Positions 47,565 through 59,905 of a DNA stretch of 64,000 nucleotides are shown here, piece after piece. The notes below the pieces were generated by a model that did no database searches, was not told the DNA's origin, and worked only from the letters and a program-made list of their open reading frames with translations. This DNA comes from Spongilla lacustris (Eukaryota; Porifera; Demospongiae; Spongillida; Spongillidae), in contig OX442436.1 of the NCBI GenBank assembly GCA_949361645.1, positions 5,638,386 through 5,702,385 of the forward strand, read 5' to 3'. Numbering within the stretch: the first letter of the stretch is position 1; every line of letters starts with the position of its first letter. The translations under genes and the position numbers were made by a program.

Positions 47565-49676
47565 ATGGCAGCCAAGCTCCCCAAGACCACCCAGGTTGCA
47601 CCTTCTTCCACGAGTGCCCAGCCTACCCTCTCTAAAGCCCTTGTGTTGGCTGGACCTTCGGGTGCTGGGAAAAGCACCCTCATTAAGAAGCTATTTGCAG
47701 ATAATAAAGATGTCTTTGGGTTCAGCGTTTCCCGTAAGGACGAGAAGATTGGAGGGGGAGGGAGGGAGGTAGGGAGGGAGGGGAGGGGAGGGAGGGAGGG
47801 AGGGGAGGGAGGGGAAAAGTAGGATGGCGAAAGTTAAAAGGAAAGAGGGTGTAATTGGGCACCTCTGTATCTGTCCTCACAGACACTACACGTAAGCCAA
47901 GAGCTGGTGAGACCAATGGAAAAGGTAATATTAGGCATAACAAGTGTACCTGGTACCTTCATCACTCCCTCTCTGCCTTCTCCTCACCCACCTCACCGGG
48001 GGCAGAATACTATTTCACCACTCGTGATGAGATGGGGAAGAGCATCGAGAAAGGGGACTTCATAGAATGGGCAGAATTTGCCGGTAATATGTATGGAACA
48101 AGGTATGGATGCTCCCTATAGCTTGGTGTGTCCACTCATCATGGGGTGCTCTTGTCTAGCAAAAAGGCTGTGGAAGATGTACTGAGTAAGGGACAAGTGT
48201 GTATCCTGGACATAGATATGCAGGTACATGTGCATACACCCACATAATGATATGTGTGCGAGCTGTTGTGCATGCAACTTACGTGTACTGTATGTATGTG
48301 TTTTGTGGTTTGCACATGTGTGGGCTGCAGGTCTATTTTATGTGCTCTGTGACGGTGGGTAATTTACTCTTGCAGGGAGTCAGGAACATCAAGAAGACCA
48401 GCCTCAGTCCTGTGTACATCTTGATTAAGCCACCATCTTTGGAAGAGTTGGTCTGTCTACTGGCGTTGGTTGGTTTCAGCAGTCATCTCACGGGGGGTAT
48501 TGTCTCCCACTTACAGGAGAAGAGGCTCAGGGGCAGAGGGACAGAGACTGAGGAAAGCCTGAGCAAAAGGCTGTCCGTTGCCAAAACAGAGCTGGAATAT
48601 GGTGAGTCCTTTAAAAGTGACACAGTTACAGACAATAATCAATACAGAGCCGGCCAAAATAAAAGATTGTCTTTGGCTAGTTCTAAATCTGATAAAAAAA
48701 TGTGCAGGGGGATATAGCTCAGTGGTAGAGCATTTGACTGCAGATCAAGAGGTCCCCGGTTCAAACCCGGGTGTCCCCTGTACGACTTTTTTTATTTTAT
48801 TTTTAATAATTCCCCCGTGTTTTAAAAAATTATGTACACCTTTTTTTATTACACGAGTTTATGTACATCTTCCCCCCCCCCCCCCCCCCCCCCCCCGTTA
48901 ATACACGAGTTTAGAAGGTTATAGAATTGAGGGGTCAAAGTTGCAATTATTTCTGGTCATGATTTGTATCTTTGCTAATGTAGAGCTAGGCCTATATATA
49001 AAGTAGATTAGACATACATGTATGTAAAGTTAATTGTGCATGACAATGATTGCATGAATATCAATCAATTAGAGACATTTTAAAAGCTTACATATGGTTG
49101 TGGGGCTGCACGAATAAACGATTTCTTTAGGTCAGGATGTTTAGCTAGCTTACCAGGACTTTTTTCCATGTCCTTGGCAACAGAAAAAATGTTCGTACCA
49201 TCCAGCTCTCTCGATACACAGCTAGCCATGTTGACTCCTCAAGCCACGTATAGCCTCAATGTGGGACAACAGAATCCATCAAATTGCAGATCATAAATAT
49301 AATCCGCAGCATTGTTCTCGTCAACGCCCCTTATAGTGATATGAAAGGGGGTATAGCTCAGTGGTAGAGCATTTGACTGCAGATCAAGAGGTCCCCGGTT
49401 CAAATCCGGGTGCCCCCTAATACCTTTTTTTTTTTTTCCTTTTTTTTTCTTTTTTTTTTCCCATGTTGTACATATAATTTTACTCTTGGCTTTCACAACT
49501 GTTTGACTCCTCTAGCTGAGCAACCTGGTGTATTTGATCACATCATAATCAATGACACTGTAGAAGATGCTTATGCTAAACTGAAGGAGGCAATTCAAAT
49601 TGTATGTTGTTTTAATTCCAGAAGGCTCACATGACATGTTTCCTCTCTGCAGAGTGTTGGAATTTCATTGAAGTAG
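47565..49676 (+). CDS. GUK1: Guanylate kinase
   Basis: Converts GMP + ATP to GDP + ADP in the cytosol. Exons: 47565-47733, 47883-47924, 48006-48102, 48160-48223, 48376-48450, 48517-48601, 49516-49601, 49653-49676; 213 aa with consistent phases. P-loop GPSGAGKST near residue 33; [20 protein letters not shown], where the first intron splits the HTTR signature; then [51 protein letters not shown] and [16 protein letters not shown]. The N-terminal ~25 residues beyond the core are extra. ATG 47565 has a good context (AGCCATGG); 47544 is an in-frame alternative. The last exon, after a 51-bp intron, ends ISLK; reading through without splicing would give a different short tail. Intron 6 hosts two tRNA-Cys genes. 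Confidence 0.93.
48708..48779 (+). tRNA. tRNA-Cys (GCA), copy 1
   Basis: 72-nt cloverleaf: GGGGATA/TGTCCCC acceptor, D-arm GCTCAGTGGTAGAGC, anticodon loop CTGCAGA (GCA), T-arm CCCGGTTCAAACCCGGG. T-rich sequence follows. It lies inside GUK1 intron 6, same strand. Confidence 0.96.
48871..48896. repeat. Poly-C run (about 26 C)
   Basis: Uninterrupted C homopolymer between the two tRNA-Cys genes. Confidence 0.95.
49347..49418 (+). tRNA. tRNA-Cys (GCA), copy 2
   Basis: 72 nt, differing from copy 1 by a few bases, in the acceptor stem (GGGGGTA/TGCCCCC, with a compensating pair) and the T-arm (AATCC for AACCC). Followed by a long T-run terminator. Same intron and strand as copy 1. Confidence 0.96.
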
Positions 49677-50490
49677 ATTGAGCACAACAATATTATTTTA
49701 CCTGTTTTCCTGTTTGTTTGGATCTGAAACAATAGCTATGTACATGTAATTATTTTGTAACTAACCTAATTATATGAACTCCTTAAGTGCATTTGATTTT
49801 GCAAATATCTGTTCAAAGTCTGGCAGGCATTATGTCATGCACACAGAATTCTAGTTCTTACCACCATTTAATGTCCTAAAAACTTCGTGGCTTTGAATGC
49901 CATAAATGACGTCATCAACAGAGCTGATGTATGCAGCAGAGCAATGGAGGAAAACAGATCGGAGGCCCAAAGGATAAGCTAAGCGTGGCTTGCTTCCAGG
50001 CTGGGCAGTTAGGTGACAAGTCAATAGCAGTGCGCTCCATGAAGCTCTCGGAATATATATGAATAAATAAAACACAAAGTTATGTTTAGGAACTACATGT
50101 ATCACTCTCCTGGATGATTTACATTTTATTCATAACTGGCCATGGATGCTATAAACAGTCGAGATACAATCTAAATAAATTCACATTTCATCATTATGAC
50201 CAACCCTGCTCGTGCATTTGAATATTTATAGATTAATAAAATAATGTCATAATTAAATGCATGGGGAAATGAAGCTATTGAAGCCTTCTCTCAGCTGGCA
50301 TCACGGCTTGCCACTCTAACATGCAGGCCCAAGTCGACCGCCCTTGGAGACTTCTATGGCAGGCTCAATCTCCATCTAGTGAGGGCCAATGCCACTGCCA
50401 TACTCACCAGATGTGTTTTGCATTAACTATAGGCAGTTTATGATAGTGTATCGTTATCAAATAAACAACTACTTATAATTACCATTATAA
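49677..50490. other. GUK1 3' flank, no gene recognised
   Basis: AT-rich sequence with short ORFs of no recognisable family. Confidence 0.45.
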
Positions 50491-51301
50491 ATATGGGACA
50501 GTGTCCAGCAAAATCGGGCTTGTGGGGTTATAATTTTATCACTATAAAAATTGCACGTTGTACTAAACAACACATCTTCGCGACGGTACTACCTTTTCCT
50601 TTCAAATTTCATACACTTGTTCCCACACCATTTCTCTGTGCGAAAATCGACTTTTGTGATCTACACCTTTTCCGTGCCGTGGATACAACAATCGTTAACC
50701 TCGCGGGTTAGAAATCAACATTTCTCCACGTACGAGTGTTGAAAACGTGTCAAATTCGGAGTGTGCATAGAGAAGTCCTGTAGCTATTGACTTGTTCTGT
50801 TCGTTAGTTTCTGAATTATCCGTTACGGAGATACAGTTGAGCAAACTACAGGCACATTTTCCCGCTTGATTCGCGCCAACGATATAGCGGGACGCGATTT
50901 GCCAAAATCATTGGCGCGAATCAAGCGGGAAAACGTTCCCGTAGTTTGTTCAACTGTATCTCTGTAACGGATGATATAGAAATTAAAACGAACAGAACAA
51001 ATCAATAGCTACAGGACTCCTCTATGTGCAACCCGAATTTGACGCGTTTTCAACACTCGTACGTGGAGAAATGAGGAATTCTAACCCGCGGGGTTAACGA
51101 TTGTTGTATCCACGGCACGGAAAATTTTTAGATCACAAAAATCGATTTTCACACAGAGAAATGGTGTGGGAACAAGTGTACGAAATTTGAAAGGAAAATG
51201 TAGTACCGTCGCGAAGATGTGTTGTTTAGTACAACGTGCAATTTTTATAGTGATAAAATTATAACCCCACAAGCCCGATTTTGCTGGACACTGTCCCATA
51301 T
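50491..51301. mobile_element. 811-bp foldback (palindromic) element
   Basis: Left arm 50491-50879 and right arm 50911-51301 are reverse complements with roughly 95% identity, separated by a spacer of about 31 bp. The ends read ATATGGGACAGTGTCCAGC. Mirror ORFs (plus 50493-50711, minus 51081-51299) differ at only five residues and merely reflect the palindrome. No transposase. The flanks are A/T-rich and I cannot define a target duplication with certainty. Confidence 0.88.
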
Positions 51302-51744
51302 ATAAAAAAATTATTTCATTTTATTTAATTTATTTAATTGTGAACACCTCTATGTTTACGCACATGCCTGTGTCTTTGTAAGGAGAGATGTAATTTAATC
51401 AATACTACAATAGTGTGAACGCATGATCCAGTAAGACTAATGCTTCAATTGTCAGTTGTGGGCAATGAAAGAAAGGTTCACTACATGTGCCTCTGACTGC
51501 AGATGTTGTGCCAGGTTACTGGTGAGTCTGGGGCCTGGTTGCATGCCCTCCCTGTCTCTTCCATAGGCCTATGGATGGATGATCACACAACCAGGATAGC
51601 TGTTGGTCTCCATCTGGGCACACCATTCTGTCAACAATTAACCCCACATCTGCCACCACTGTGGATGTCATGTTGATGCCCTCACTACTCATGATCATGG
51701 GCTCAGCTGTATCAAAAGCCAAGGTCATTTTTCGAGGCATGCTG

Positions 51745-51905
51745 CTATCAATGCCATCATGCATAGGTCACTAGCTGCAGTTAATGTACAGTCAACCCTT
51801 GAGCCCACTCGCCTATGCAGATCAGACGGTAAGCGACCTGACAGTTGTTCCATTGCCCCATGGAAGTCTGGCCAGTGTCTTGTTTGGGACATTATCACAT
51901 TTGGA
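51745..51905 (+). mobile_element. Non-LTR retrotransposon scrap (C-terminal ORF2 segment)
   Basis: The plus frame reads HRSLAAVNVQSTLEPTRLCR followed by SDGKRPDSCSIAPWKSGQCL and VWD. This block (LEP..L.RSDGKRPD....PW..G..L.WD) recurs near the end of LINE ORF2 proteins in many invertebrates. Here it is short and degenerate. Confidence 0.55.
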
Positions 51906-53085
51906 ATGGCCTTATACTTGCTGGTAGTGGAGGTACATGTAGAGAGAAAAGGATCAGTCATTTATACCAGCTGCAGAAGAACCCACCTAAATGCTACAGC
52001 TGTAGCAACACTGAACATGTCATTGCCTAGCAACATCATGTTTTGTGGTTTGGTTTTGACAGTACATAAGCATAGCAACACTTTACATTTTGAAGGTAAC
52101 AGCAGGTAAGGACTGTAGATGTTTGTGACCTGTTACCTGCTGTTACCTTCAACATGTAAACATCTACAGTCCTGCAATTAAGGTTACTTCTGACTAAACA
52201 TCCATTTGCCATTGAGGATAGGTCCCCCATATATGTCTGTTTCTCAGACATATACGTATTATCCACTCAAGGTGGAGGGTATCATGAGGCCCAACCTCAC
52301 TCATTGTCGCCTATTTTAGGCAAATGAATCTGCTTGGTCAATCAGCTGATAATATTGCATTACAATACAACACCAGATTGGAGAATTGGATGCTAATGCT
52401 TTTCATGAAGCCAAATTGCATTGCACATTTGATTAGTGGGCAATGATGGCTGTACTGTGTGTTGAAGCAATGACTGATAAAGGCACCAGCCTCACTCTTG
52501 AGTCCATGTGTGCACCAGACCTTGCCAAGCGAATCACACTGAATATTCCATGAACAACTAACCATTGCGTGCTGTGGTTGTATGTTCTTTCCATCTCACG
52601 CTTCCCCTCTGGATGCTCTTTTTGCTGGTTTTTCCAGATCAACTCTGTAGCTGCCACGAGCAGACGCCTGCTTTTTTTTTTTCAGGATCTGCTCTGTAGC
52701 TTTCACAAGCAGACACCCAGGCAGAAGCCCGCATTTGCTCTGGATCTCGATTTTGGAGTTATTCCTCTTGTCGCTTAGCTCTCCTCTTTTGTTGTCCTGA
52801 AGGTATTTCGACAATAACAACTTTGCTAGCTAAAAGTGGTTTATAACCATTCCTATCCTGAGTTATACTCACCGAGAAAGAAAGAAGACGACTACAGAGA
52901 AAAATGGGACTGTGAATGAAGAACAGTATGATGTTCTCTTAAAGCAAACTGGCGACTTGAACAACACATGGAAATGGATCGCCTTTCCGTTGGGGTCGAT
53001 AGCAACAAAGAGCTAACTATCCGTTTCTCGTTACGTGAGTTATATGCGGGTCGCGCTTTTTTAATATGGCACAAATCCTATATGG
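51906..53085. other. Gene-free stretch with small local duplications
   Basis: An inverted pair of GGTAACAGCAGGTAA-type words lies around 52085-52160. A direct pair of CTCTGTAGCTNNCACNAGCA lies near 52642-52715. No coding exon recognised. Confidence 0.45.
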
Positions 53086-53091
53086 AACCTA

Positions 53092-54035
53092 GGTTCCGAT
53101 ATCATTACCACAGGACCTTACATATATTATACCACAGAACAGAACATATTACCACAGGACAGACACCACAGGACCTTACATATATTATACCACAGGACAT
53201 TACATATATATTATACCACAGGACAGAACATATTATACCACATGACTGTACATATATTATAAAAAAAGACAGATACCATAGGACAGAACATATTATACCA
53301 CAGAACAGAACATATTATACCACAAGACAGACACCATAGGACACAGAACATATTATACCACAGAACAGAACATATTATACCACAAGACAGATACCATAGG
53401 ACACAGAACATATTATACCACAAGACAGATACCATAGGACAGAACATATTATACCACAAGACACCATAGGACACAGAACATATTATACCACAGAACAGAA
53501 CACCATAGGACAGAACATATTATACCACAAGACAGATACCATAGGACACAGAACATATTATACCACAAGACAGATACCATAGGACATAGGACAGAACATA
53601 TTATACCACAAAACAGATACCATAGGACAGAACATATTATACCACAGAACAGATACCATAGGACACAGAACATATTATACCACAAGACAGATACCATAGG
53701 ACAGAGCATATTATACCACAAGACAGATACCATAGGACAGAACAAATTATACCACAGGACAGATACCATAGGACACAGAACATATTATACCACAAGACAG
53801 ATACCATAGGACAGAGCATATTATACCACAAGACAGACACCATAGGACAAAACATATTATACCACAAGACAGATACCATAGGACACAGAACATATTATAC
53901 CACAAGACAGATACCATAGGACACAGAACATATTATACCACAGAACAGAATATATACCACAGAACAGAACATATTATACCACAGAAAAGAACATAATTAT
54001 ACCAGAACAGAACATATTACCACAGGACAGACACC
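53092..54035. repeat. AT-rich minisatellite, imperfect
   Basis: About 940 bp of variants of ACAGAACATATTATACCACA joined by AGACAGATACCATAGGAC, with period slippage between about 20 and 45 bp. Spurious ORFs with CGIICSVLWY repeats arise from it. Confidence 0.93.
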
Positions 54036-55117
54036 ACGGATATACATGTACTCTAACTTCCACAGGAGAGTTCTCAACAGATGGTGCCTCCTCAATGATG
54101 ACAAGAGCTCATGAGCATCACTGTATATAAAAAAAAGTCATGTATACTTGTAACTTCTTTTTAATTCTTTTCCTTTAAAAAATTCTTTTCCATGTGTTAT
54201 ATTACACATTAATAAGAATGGGTACATGTGCTTGCAAATCATACAGTTCTATTAATGCACCTTTCCACTCAATTCATATTCATAAAATGTAGGGTTAAAA
54301 ATAGGATGCTTCAAATCAAATTTCAAGTGTCTAGGCAGATTCCAGTGTTCAGAAAAATGTATTTAGAAAGTAATGTTTCGTTTCTAAAAAGCATTTTTAG
54401 ATACCTAAGTAAGGTGCACTTACCGCAACAGCTGATTGGAGCAGAATAGCAGACAACAGCAGAAAAGCCAGCTGAAAAACAAGGCAAGCTTTATTCATAT
54501 CCTATCAACATAGCCCATCAAAAACTTACAAGTGAGGTGGATTCAGCAGCTGGAGCACTCCCACCTATGGACTTTAGTGCTAGCTTTAGGAGACCCTAGC
54601 AATGCTTATCATGTACATAAACATACAGTTCCATGTGCAACTAAGACAGGTCATGCAAAATGTAACGGGAATCTGACCAAAAGCGTATACATGAAAATAT
54701 CCCCTGTACTTGTATGTGCAGTGTGTGACTTCTAACCTCCGATGCAGCCATCCACATACTTACCTACAAACACATGCTGAGTCTGCATGTCTGGTTTACT
54801 GCAGAGCTATCCCCCTTTAGTGTGTACTGTGGCCAACCTAAAAATAAAAGCACACTCACCGCTACACTGTTATATACATGTATGTTCAAGCAGAGCACTC
54901 GCTCCTCTCTCCTCAAGCTTTTAACTCATCCCATTCTTGCTACTCCCATCCACTCCCTCTTCCCCATCCTTCCCTCTCTGTAAGGCCTTCATTCTCTCGG
55001 ATTGTTCGCCTCTAACCCCGATACCCTCTTGTTTTACTTCTCCCTCCCCCCCCCCCCCCCCCCATGCTTTTCCTTCGCTAATATTGCCTAGTGTGGATGC
55101 ACCACCTCAACGCAGAC

Positions 55118-55262
55118 CGATATCACAAACGCACTGTGAGCATATTGGCACCATACACTGCCATCCCCTCTGATCTCAGCATGCTGTTGAATAGGCCCAA
55201 GGTGAAGTTTGGTAGCTCCAATGCACCACAGGTGTGGAGACATTCAATACATCTGTGCCAGG
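55118..55262. repeat. Dispersed block X, copy 1
   Basis: CACTGTGAGC ... CTGATCTCAGCAT ... CCAATGCACCACAGGTGTGG ... CATCTGTGCCAGG matches copy 2 at about 59505-59605 with an internal length difference. Confidence 0.7.
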
Positions 55263-55757
55263 GGTGGCTGGAAGATGGAAGCACGGAACACATGAAATAT
55301 AGACAATTGGTTAAGGCACATGCGTATACATGTGTACAATAATATACTAACATACACAACACACATGGGAGTCCTGTAATGCACCTTATTTGCACAGAAA
55401 CTTCAGCTTTCCCTTGTTCTCCTTTGTGCATGACACCACATCATCCACAGATCATATCTCAATGTTAATAGACCACCAGCCCATCACATGGTTGGAGCTA
55501 GCAGTATGTGTGATGGATAGGAGTGATAATATGAGAAGGGACAACAGGAGAGGGGAGGAAGGAATGGGGAGGAGAGGGGGAGGAAGGAATGGGATATACA
55601 TATTACTACATACCAACAGATGAAGGTAATTCTCTCAACCAAAGTCTGGTATCCTTGAAATCACTTCCATTGGAGTAAATATACAATGTAGATCCCTCAT
55701 CTTTGGGGGAAGAGAAGGCAGCCTTGTGAAACACACAAAAGGGAAAGGTAGGGGGGT

Positions 55758-56787
55758 AGGGAGGGAGGGAGGGAGGGAGGGAGGGAGGGAGGGAGGGAGG
55801 GAGGGAGGGAGGGAGGGAGGGAGGGAGGGAGGGAGGGAGGGAGGGAGGGAGGGAGGGAGGGAGGGAGGGAGGGAGGGAGGGAGGGAGGGAGGGAGGGAGG
55901 GAGGGAGGGAGGGAGGGAGGGAGGGAGGGAGGGAGGGAGGGAGGGAGGGAGGGAGGGAGGGAGGGAGGGAGGGAGGGAGGGAGGGAGGGAGGGAGGGAGG
56001 GAGGGAGGGAGGGAGGGAGGGAGGGAGGGAGGGAGGGAGGGAGGGAGGGAGGGAGGGAGGGAGGGAGGGAGGGAGGGAGGGAGGGAGGGAGGGAGGGAGG
56101 GAGGGAGGGAGGGAGGGAGGGAGGGAGGGAGGGAGGGAGGGAGGGAGGGAGGGAGGGAGGGAGGGAGGGAGGGAGGGAGGGAGGGAGGGAGGGAGGGAGG
56201 GAGGGAGGGAGGGAGGGAGGGAGGGAGGGAGGGAGGGAGGGAGGGAGGGAGGGAGGGAGGGAGGGAGGGAGGGAGGGAGGGAGGGAGGGAGGGAGGGAGG
56301 GAGGGAGGGAGGGAGGGAGGGAGGGAGGGAGGGAGGGAGGGAGGGAGGGAGGGAGGGAGGGAGGGAGGGAGGGAGGGAGGGAGGGAGGGAGGAGGGAGGG
56401 AGGGAGGGAGGGAGGGAGGGAGGGAGGGAGGGAGGGAGGGAGGGAGGGAGGGAGGGAGGGAGGGAGGGAGGGAGGGAGGGAGGGAGGGAGGGAGGGAGGG
56501 AGGGAGGGAGGGAGGGAGGGAGGGAGGGAGGGAGGGAGGGAGGGAGGGAGGGAGGGAGGGAGGGAGGGAGGGAGGGAGGGAGGGAGGGAGGGAGGGAGGG
56601 AGGGAGGGAGGGGAGGGAGGGAGGGAGGGAGGGAGGGAGGGAGGGAGGGAGGGAGGGAGGGAGGGAGGGAGGGAGGGAGGGAGGGAGGGAGGGAGGGAGG
56701 GAGGGAGGGAGGGAGGGAGGGAGGGAGGGAGGGAGGGAGGGAGGGAGGGAGGGAGGGAGGGAGGGAGGGAGGGAGGGAGGGAGGGAG
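55758..56787. repeat. (GGGA)n array, about 1.03 kb
   Basis: Roughly 255 tetranucleotide units with only two visible length slips, near 56391 (one base lost) and 56611 (one base gained). All reading frames stay open because no stop can form, giving meaningless SLPP or GREG ORFs. Confidence 0.98.
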
Positions 56788-56964
56788 AATATTCCTGTCA
56801 TAACACACTGCAGTACTGGAATTGGGCAGAACATTGATGGCAAGGGGATGAATTGAGCTGCATGGGCCCTATAAATGCCAAAATTAATATAGATAATAAA
56901 TTAGCTAAAATTAAACAACCTCAACAACAGATATGAATGTAAAGACATCAACCAATAGTTACAG

Positions 56965-56967
<3 letters not shown>

Positions 56968-56998
<31 letters not shown>
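56968..56998. repeat. (TA)n microsatellite
   Basis: About 15 TA units. Confidence 0.95.
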
Positions 56999-56999
<1 letters not shown>

Positions 57000-57944
57000 A
57001 GATCTTTGATGCACAGCATGATATATGTACATGTACTAGTCTTGAGCAGAGTGTCCAAAGGGGTGAGGGCAACCTACTCACTGGGTCTGTGATGGACACA
57101 CTGTTCTCAACTTCAATCTAACCAACATTTATAAAAGCCATTTTGACATGTATGTGTTGACCATAAAATGTAGTGTGAGGATGGGGAAGGCGGAACTAAT
57201 AGTGGAATGTGCAGTGCCACTATCATAGCACACCCACATCATCTAAGCATTTTAATTTCATATGTAGTTTGAGCCGTTATTTGTTCATTTTCTTTGATTG
57301 TGTAACATGTAGACAATGCACAACTGACATGGATCATCACGGCACATATTCACATCATTCCAATCACACACCTGGCACACTCGATCATTCCAAATAGACA
57401 CATCATCCCAGCACACAGCCTTTGCAATGTTTATATCTTTTAACATAATCAACCCAGATTGTCGTACAAAGTCAAACACTACAATTAAATGCCCAATACT
57501 AACTAACCATGGTTCAGCCTTCCAATGGTAGTACAATCCAACAATCACAGTATATCCACTACCTAGAGGCACACTGAGGAGGGAAGCTTACAGGCATCAG
57601 GCACCAGTAAGCAGGGCAGATGGGGGCAGGCTCCAGCCTAGGGACATGTCCGTGAAGAGGGAGAGGTGATTTGGAGGCAATAATGGTGCAAATCAAAGGT
57701 AAAAATGCAATGTCTATATTTATCACATTACAAAGACAACTACATGTACATTTAAGTCCATAACATTAGTAGACACCAATGCTGCATCACCAATAAAATA
57801 TGCACAGCTAATTGTACACACACCATCCCAGCACATGTATGGCAATATGGTTACAGGAGTAAATATGGACAAGGGAGAGGGGAGGGGAGGAAGGAATGGG
57901 GAAGAGGAGGTAGGAATGGGGAGGGGAGGAGAGAATTTTGTGAG

Positions 57945-59430
57945 AGGACATACATATTACTACATACCAACAGATGAAGGTACTTCTCTCCACCAATGTT
58001 AGCTATCCTTGGAAACACTTTCATTGGATTAAATATTGATGCCTCCATCTTTGGGGGAAGAAAAGGTAGTCATGTGAAACCCACAAGAAGGGAAAGGGTA
58101 AGGTGTAAAGGTGAATGGGAGGACAAGGAGTGTGGAAGGAGGGAGGGAGGGGACTGATGGGAGGGAGGGGACTGAGGGGAGGGAGGGACTTATGGGAGGG
58201 AGGGACTTAGGGAGGGAGGGGACTGAGGGAAGGGAAAAGAGGTAGAGGGGAGGTAGTGGAAGGAGTGGTATGATGAAGGGGGAATAAGGGAAGGGGAAGG
58301 GAGCTTCTTACAGTCATAACATAGGAGGAACATTAACACTGCTGTGCTGGAATCGGAAGGAGCATTGATTGAGATGAATTGAGCTAGGTGAACCCTGAAG
58401 ATGCAAATAGTCCAAATTAGTAAGGCTAATGTGCAGAACAATTAATTTATGACCTCATCAACAAACAAATGTAAACACAGCAATCAAAACATGCAGCTAC
58501 AGGCCATATCTCGGTAATCAATAGGTACAGCCGGTACACATACAAAAAAAGCTTCAATGCCATCGAATTGGGATTATTAAAAATTAGTACATACCTCAAC
58601 GCAGTGCTGCTAAGATCTACATGTAGATATGTGTGTGTGCATTGCAGTTAGTGTTTGTGAGTGTGTATGTGTTTGTGTCAAGTGACTTCACAGTACTAGA
58701 AGTGAAAGCATACAGAACTTGGGACCTCCAGGACTTCATCTTATAGGGCATGTCTATCAAGATGTGTTTCATGCATAGGTCTGAAAATGTCTGAAAGGAA
58801 AGGGGAGAGGGGTGCGCATCATTTGGAGAGTATCCAAGGGGCAAGGGCAACCTACCCATTGGCTTTGTAATGGACACACATCTCACCAACATTTATAAGC
58901 CATTGTTTGTGTTAACCACACTCACATATCCCAACAGCACATCATCCCAGAATACATATCGTCCCATAACACACATCACAGCACCACACATCCCAGCACA
59001 CAGCCTTAATTGCATTGTACATAACCAACCCAGATTGTCATACAAAGTCAAATCAAGGTCAAATCAACACCACAATCAAATGCCCAATACAACTGAACTA
59101 CACCAAACTCTACACAGATGTGGAAACTAACCTTGGTTCAGGCGTCCAATGTCAGCACAATCCAACAATCACAGTGTATCCACCCCCTAGGAGAGGCACA
59201 CTGAGGAGGGACATCAGGCACTAGTAAGTAGGACAGATGGGGGCAGGCTCCAGCCTAGGGACATATCCGTGAGGGGGGAGGGGCTAATTTGAAGGAGCAA
59301 ATCAAAGGTAAAAAAGACAATGTCATTTACGTCCATTACATTACTAGACACCAATGCTGCCTTCAAATCCATCACCAATACAATATGCATAGCTACATGT
59401 ACATGTATACATGTTGTATTCATGCAACGA
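57945..59430. repeat. Tandem duplication unit B
   Basis: Second copy of unit A, diverged by point changes and indels. In place of the 1-kb GGGA array it has only about 120 bp of GGGAGG-rich sequence (58136-58235). Confidence 0.82.
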
Positions 59431-59499
59431 TACATGGCTCATGAGGTCATTATTTGGAGAAGGTTATTTTAGAATGGGAAGAGCTTGCTTATACTTCAC

Positions 59500-59905
59500 C
59501 ACAAACTCACTGTGAGCAGTACTCTGATCTCAGCATTGACCCTGGTATTTGTTACTTCCAGTGCACCACAGGTGTGGAGATATTCAACATCTCTGTGCCA
59601 GGAGTGGCCAAAGATATCCTACATCTTGAGCAGTGGGCATGGCTGCAAGGATGTGACATCACATGACTATCCTTCCATATGGATTCTGCAACTAGAGGTA
59701 CACAGTTACATAATGCAGTGGTCTGATGTACATGTATTCATTTTGTGTGTGTGTGTACATATAGACTACAGTCAATGGAATCTTGAGCAATTGGGCAAGG
59801 CTGCAAAGATGTGACATCACATGACTTTCCTTCCACAGCGATTCTGCAACTAGAGAGGCACATAATACAGGGTCCAATGCATTCATTTTGTGTATGCCAG
59901 TACAC
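59500..59905. repeat. Block X copy 2 and a local direct duplication
   Basis: Block X (59505-59605) is followed by a direct repeat: GATGTGACATCACATGACT with CTTCCAN..ATTCTGCAACTAGAG occurs at about 59652-59698 and again at 59810-59858, each followed by ATTCATTTTGTGT. Confidence 0.75.

Larger units (their letters stand above)
55590..57830. repeat. Tandem duplication unit A (contains GGGA array)
   Basis: Landmarks shared in order with unit B: ACATACCAACAGATGAAGGT (55608; 57964); a CATCTTTGGGGGAAGA block (55700; 58050); a G/A-rich tract; GATGAATTGAGCT (56847; 58373); AGGGCAACCTAC (57065; 58845); GAGGCACACTGAGGAGGGA (57565; 59195); GATGGGGGCAGGCTCCAGCC (57619; 59236). Confidence 0.82.

Noticed and set aside
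53092..54035. CRISPR-like array
   Set aside because: Repeats are degenerate and contiguous without unique spacers, and the host is an animal; it is a minisatellite.
54228..54740. ORFs of about 70 codons after the AT-rich minisatellite
   Set aside because: No recognisable family, no exon-like conservation or splice pattern.
55606..56856. 400-codon SLPP/GREG-type ORFs
   Set aside because: They come from the GGGA tetranucleotide array, which cannot form stop codons.
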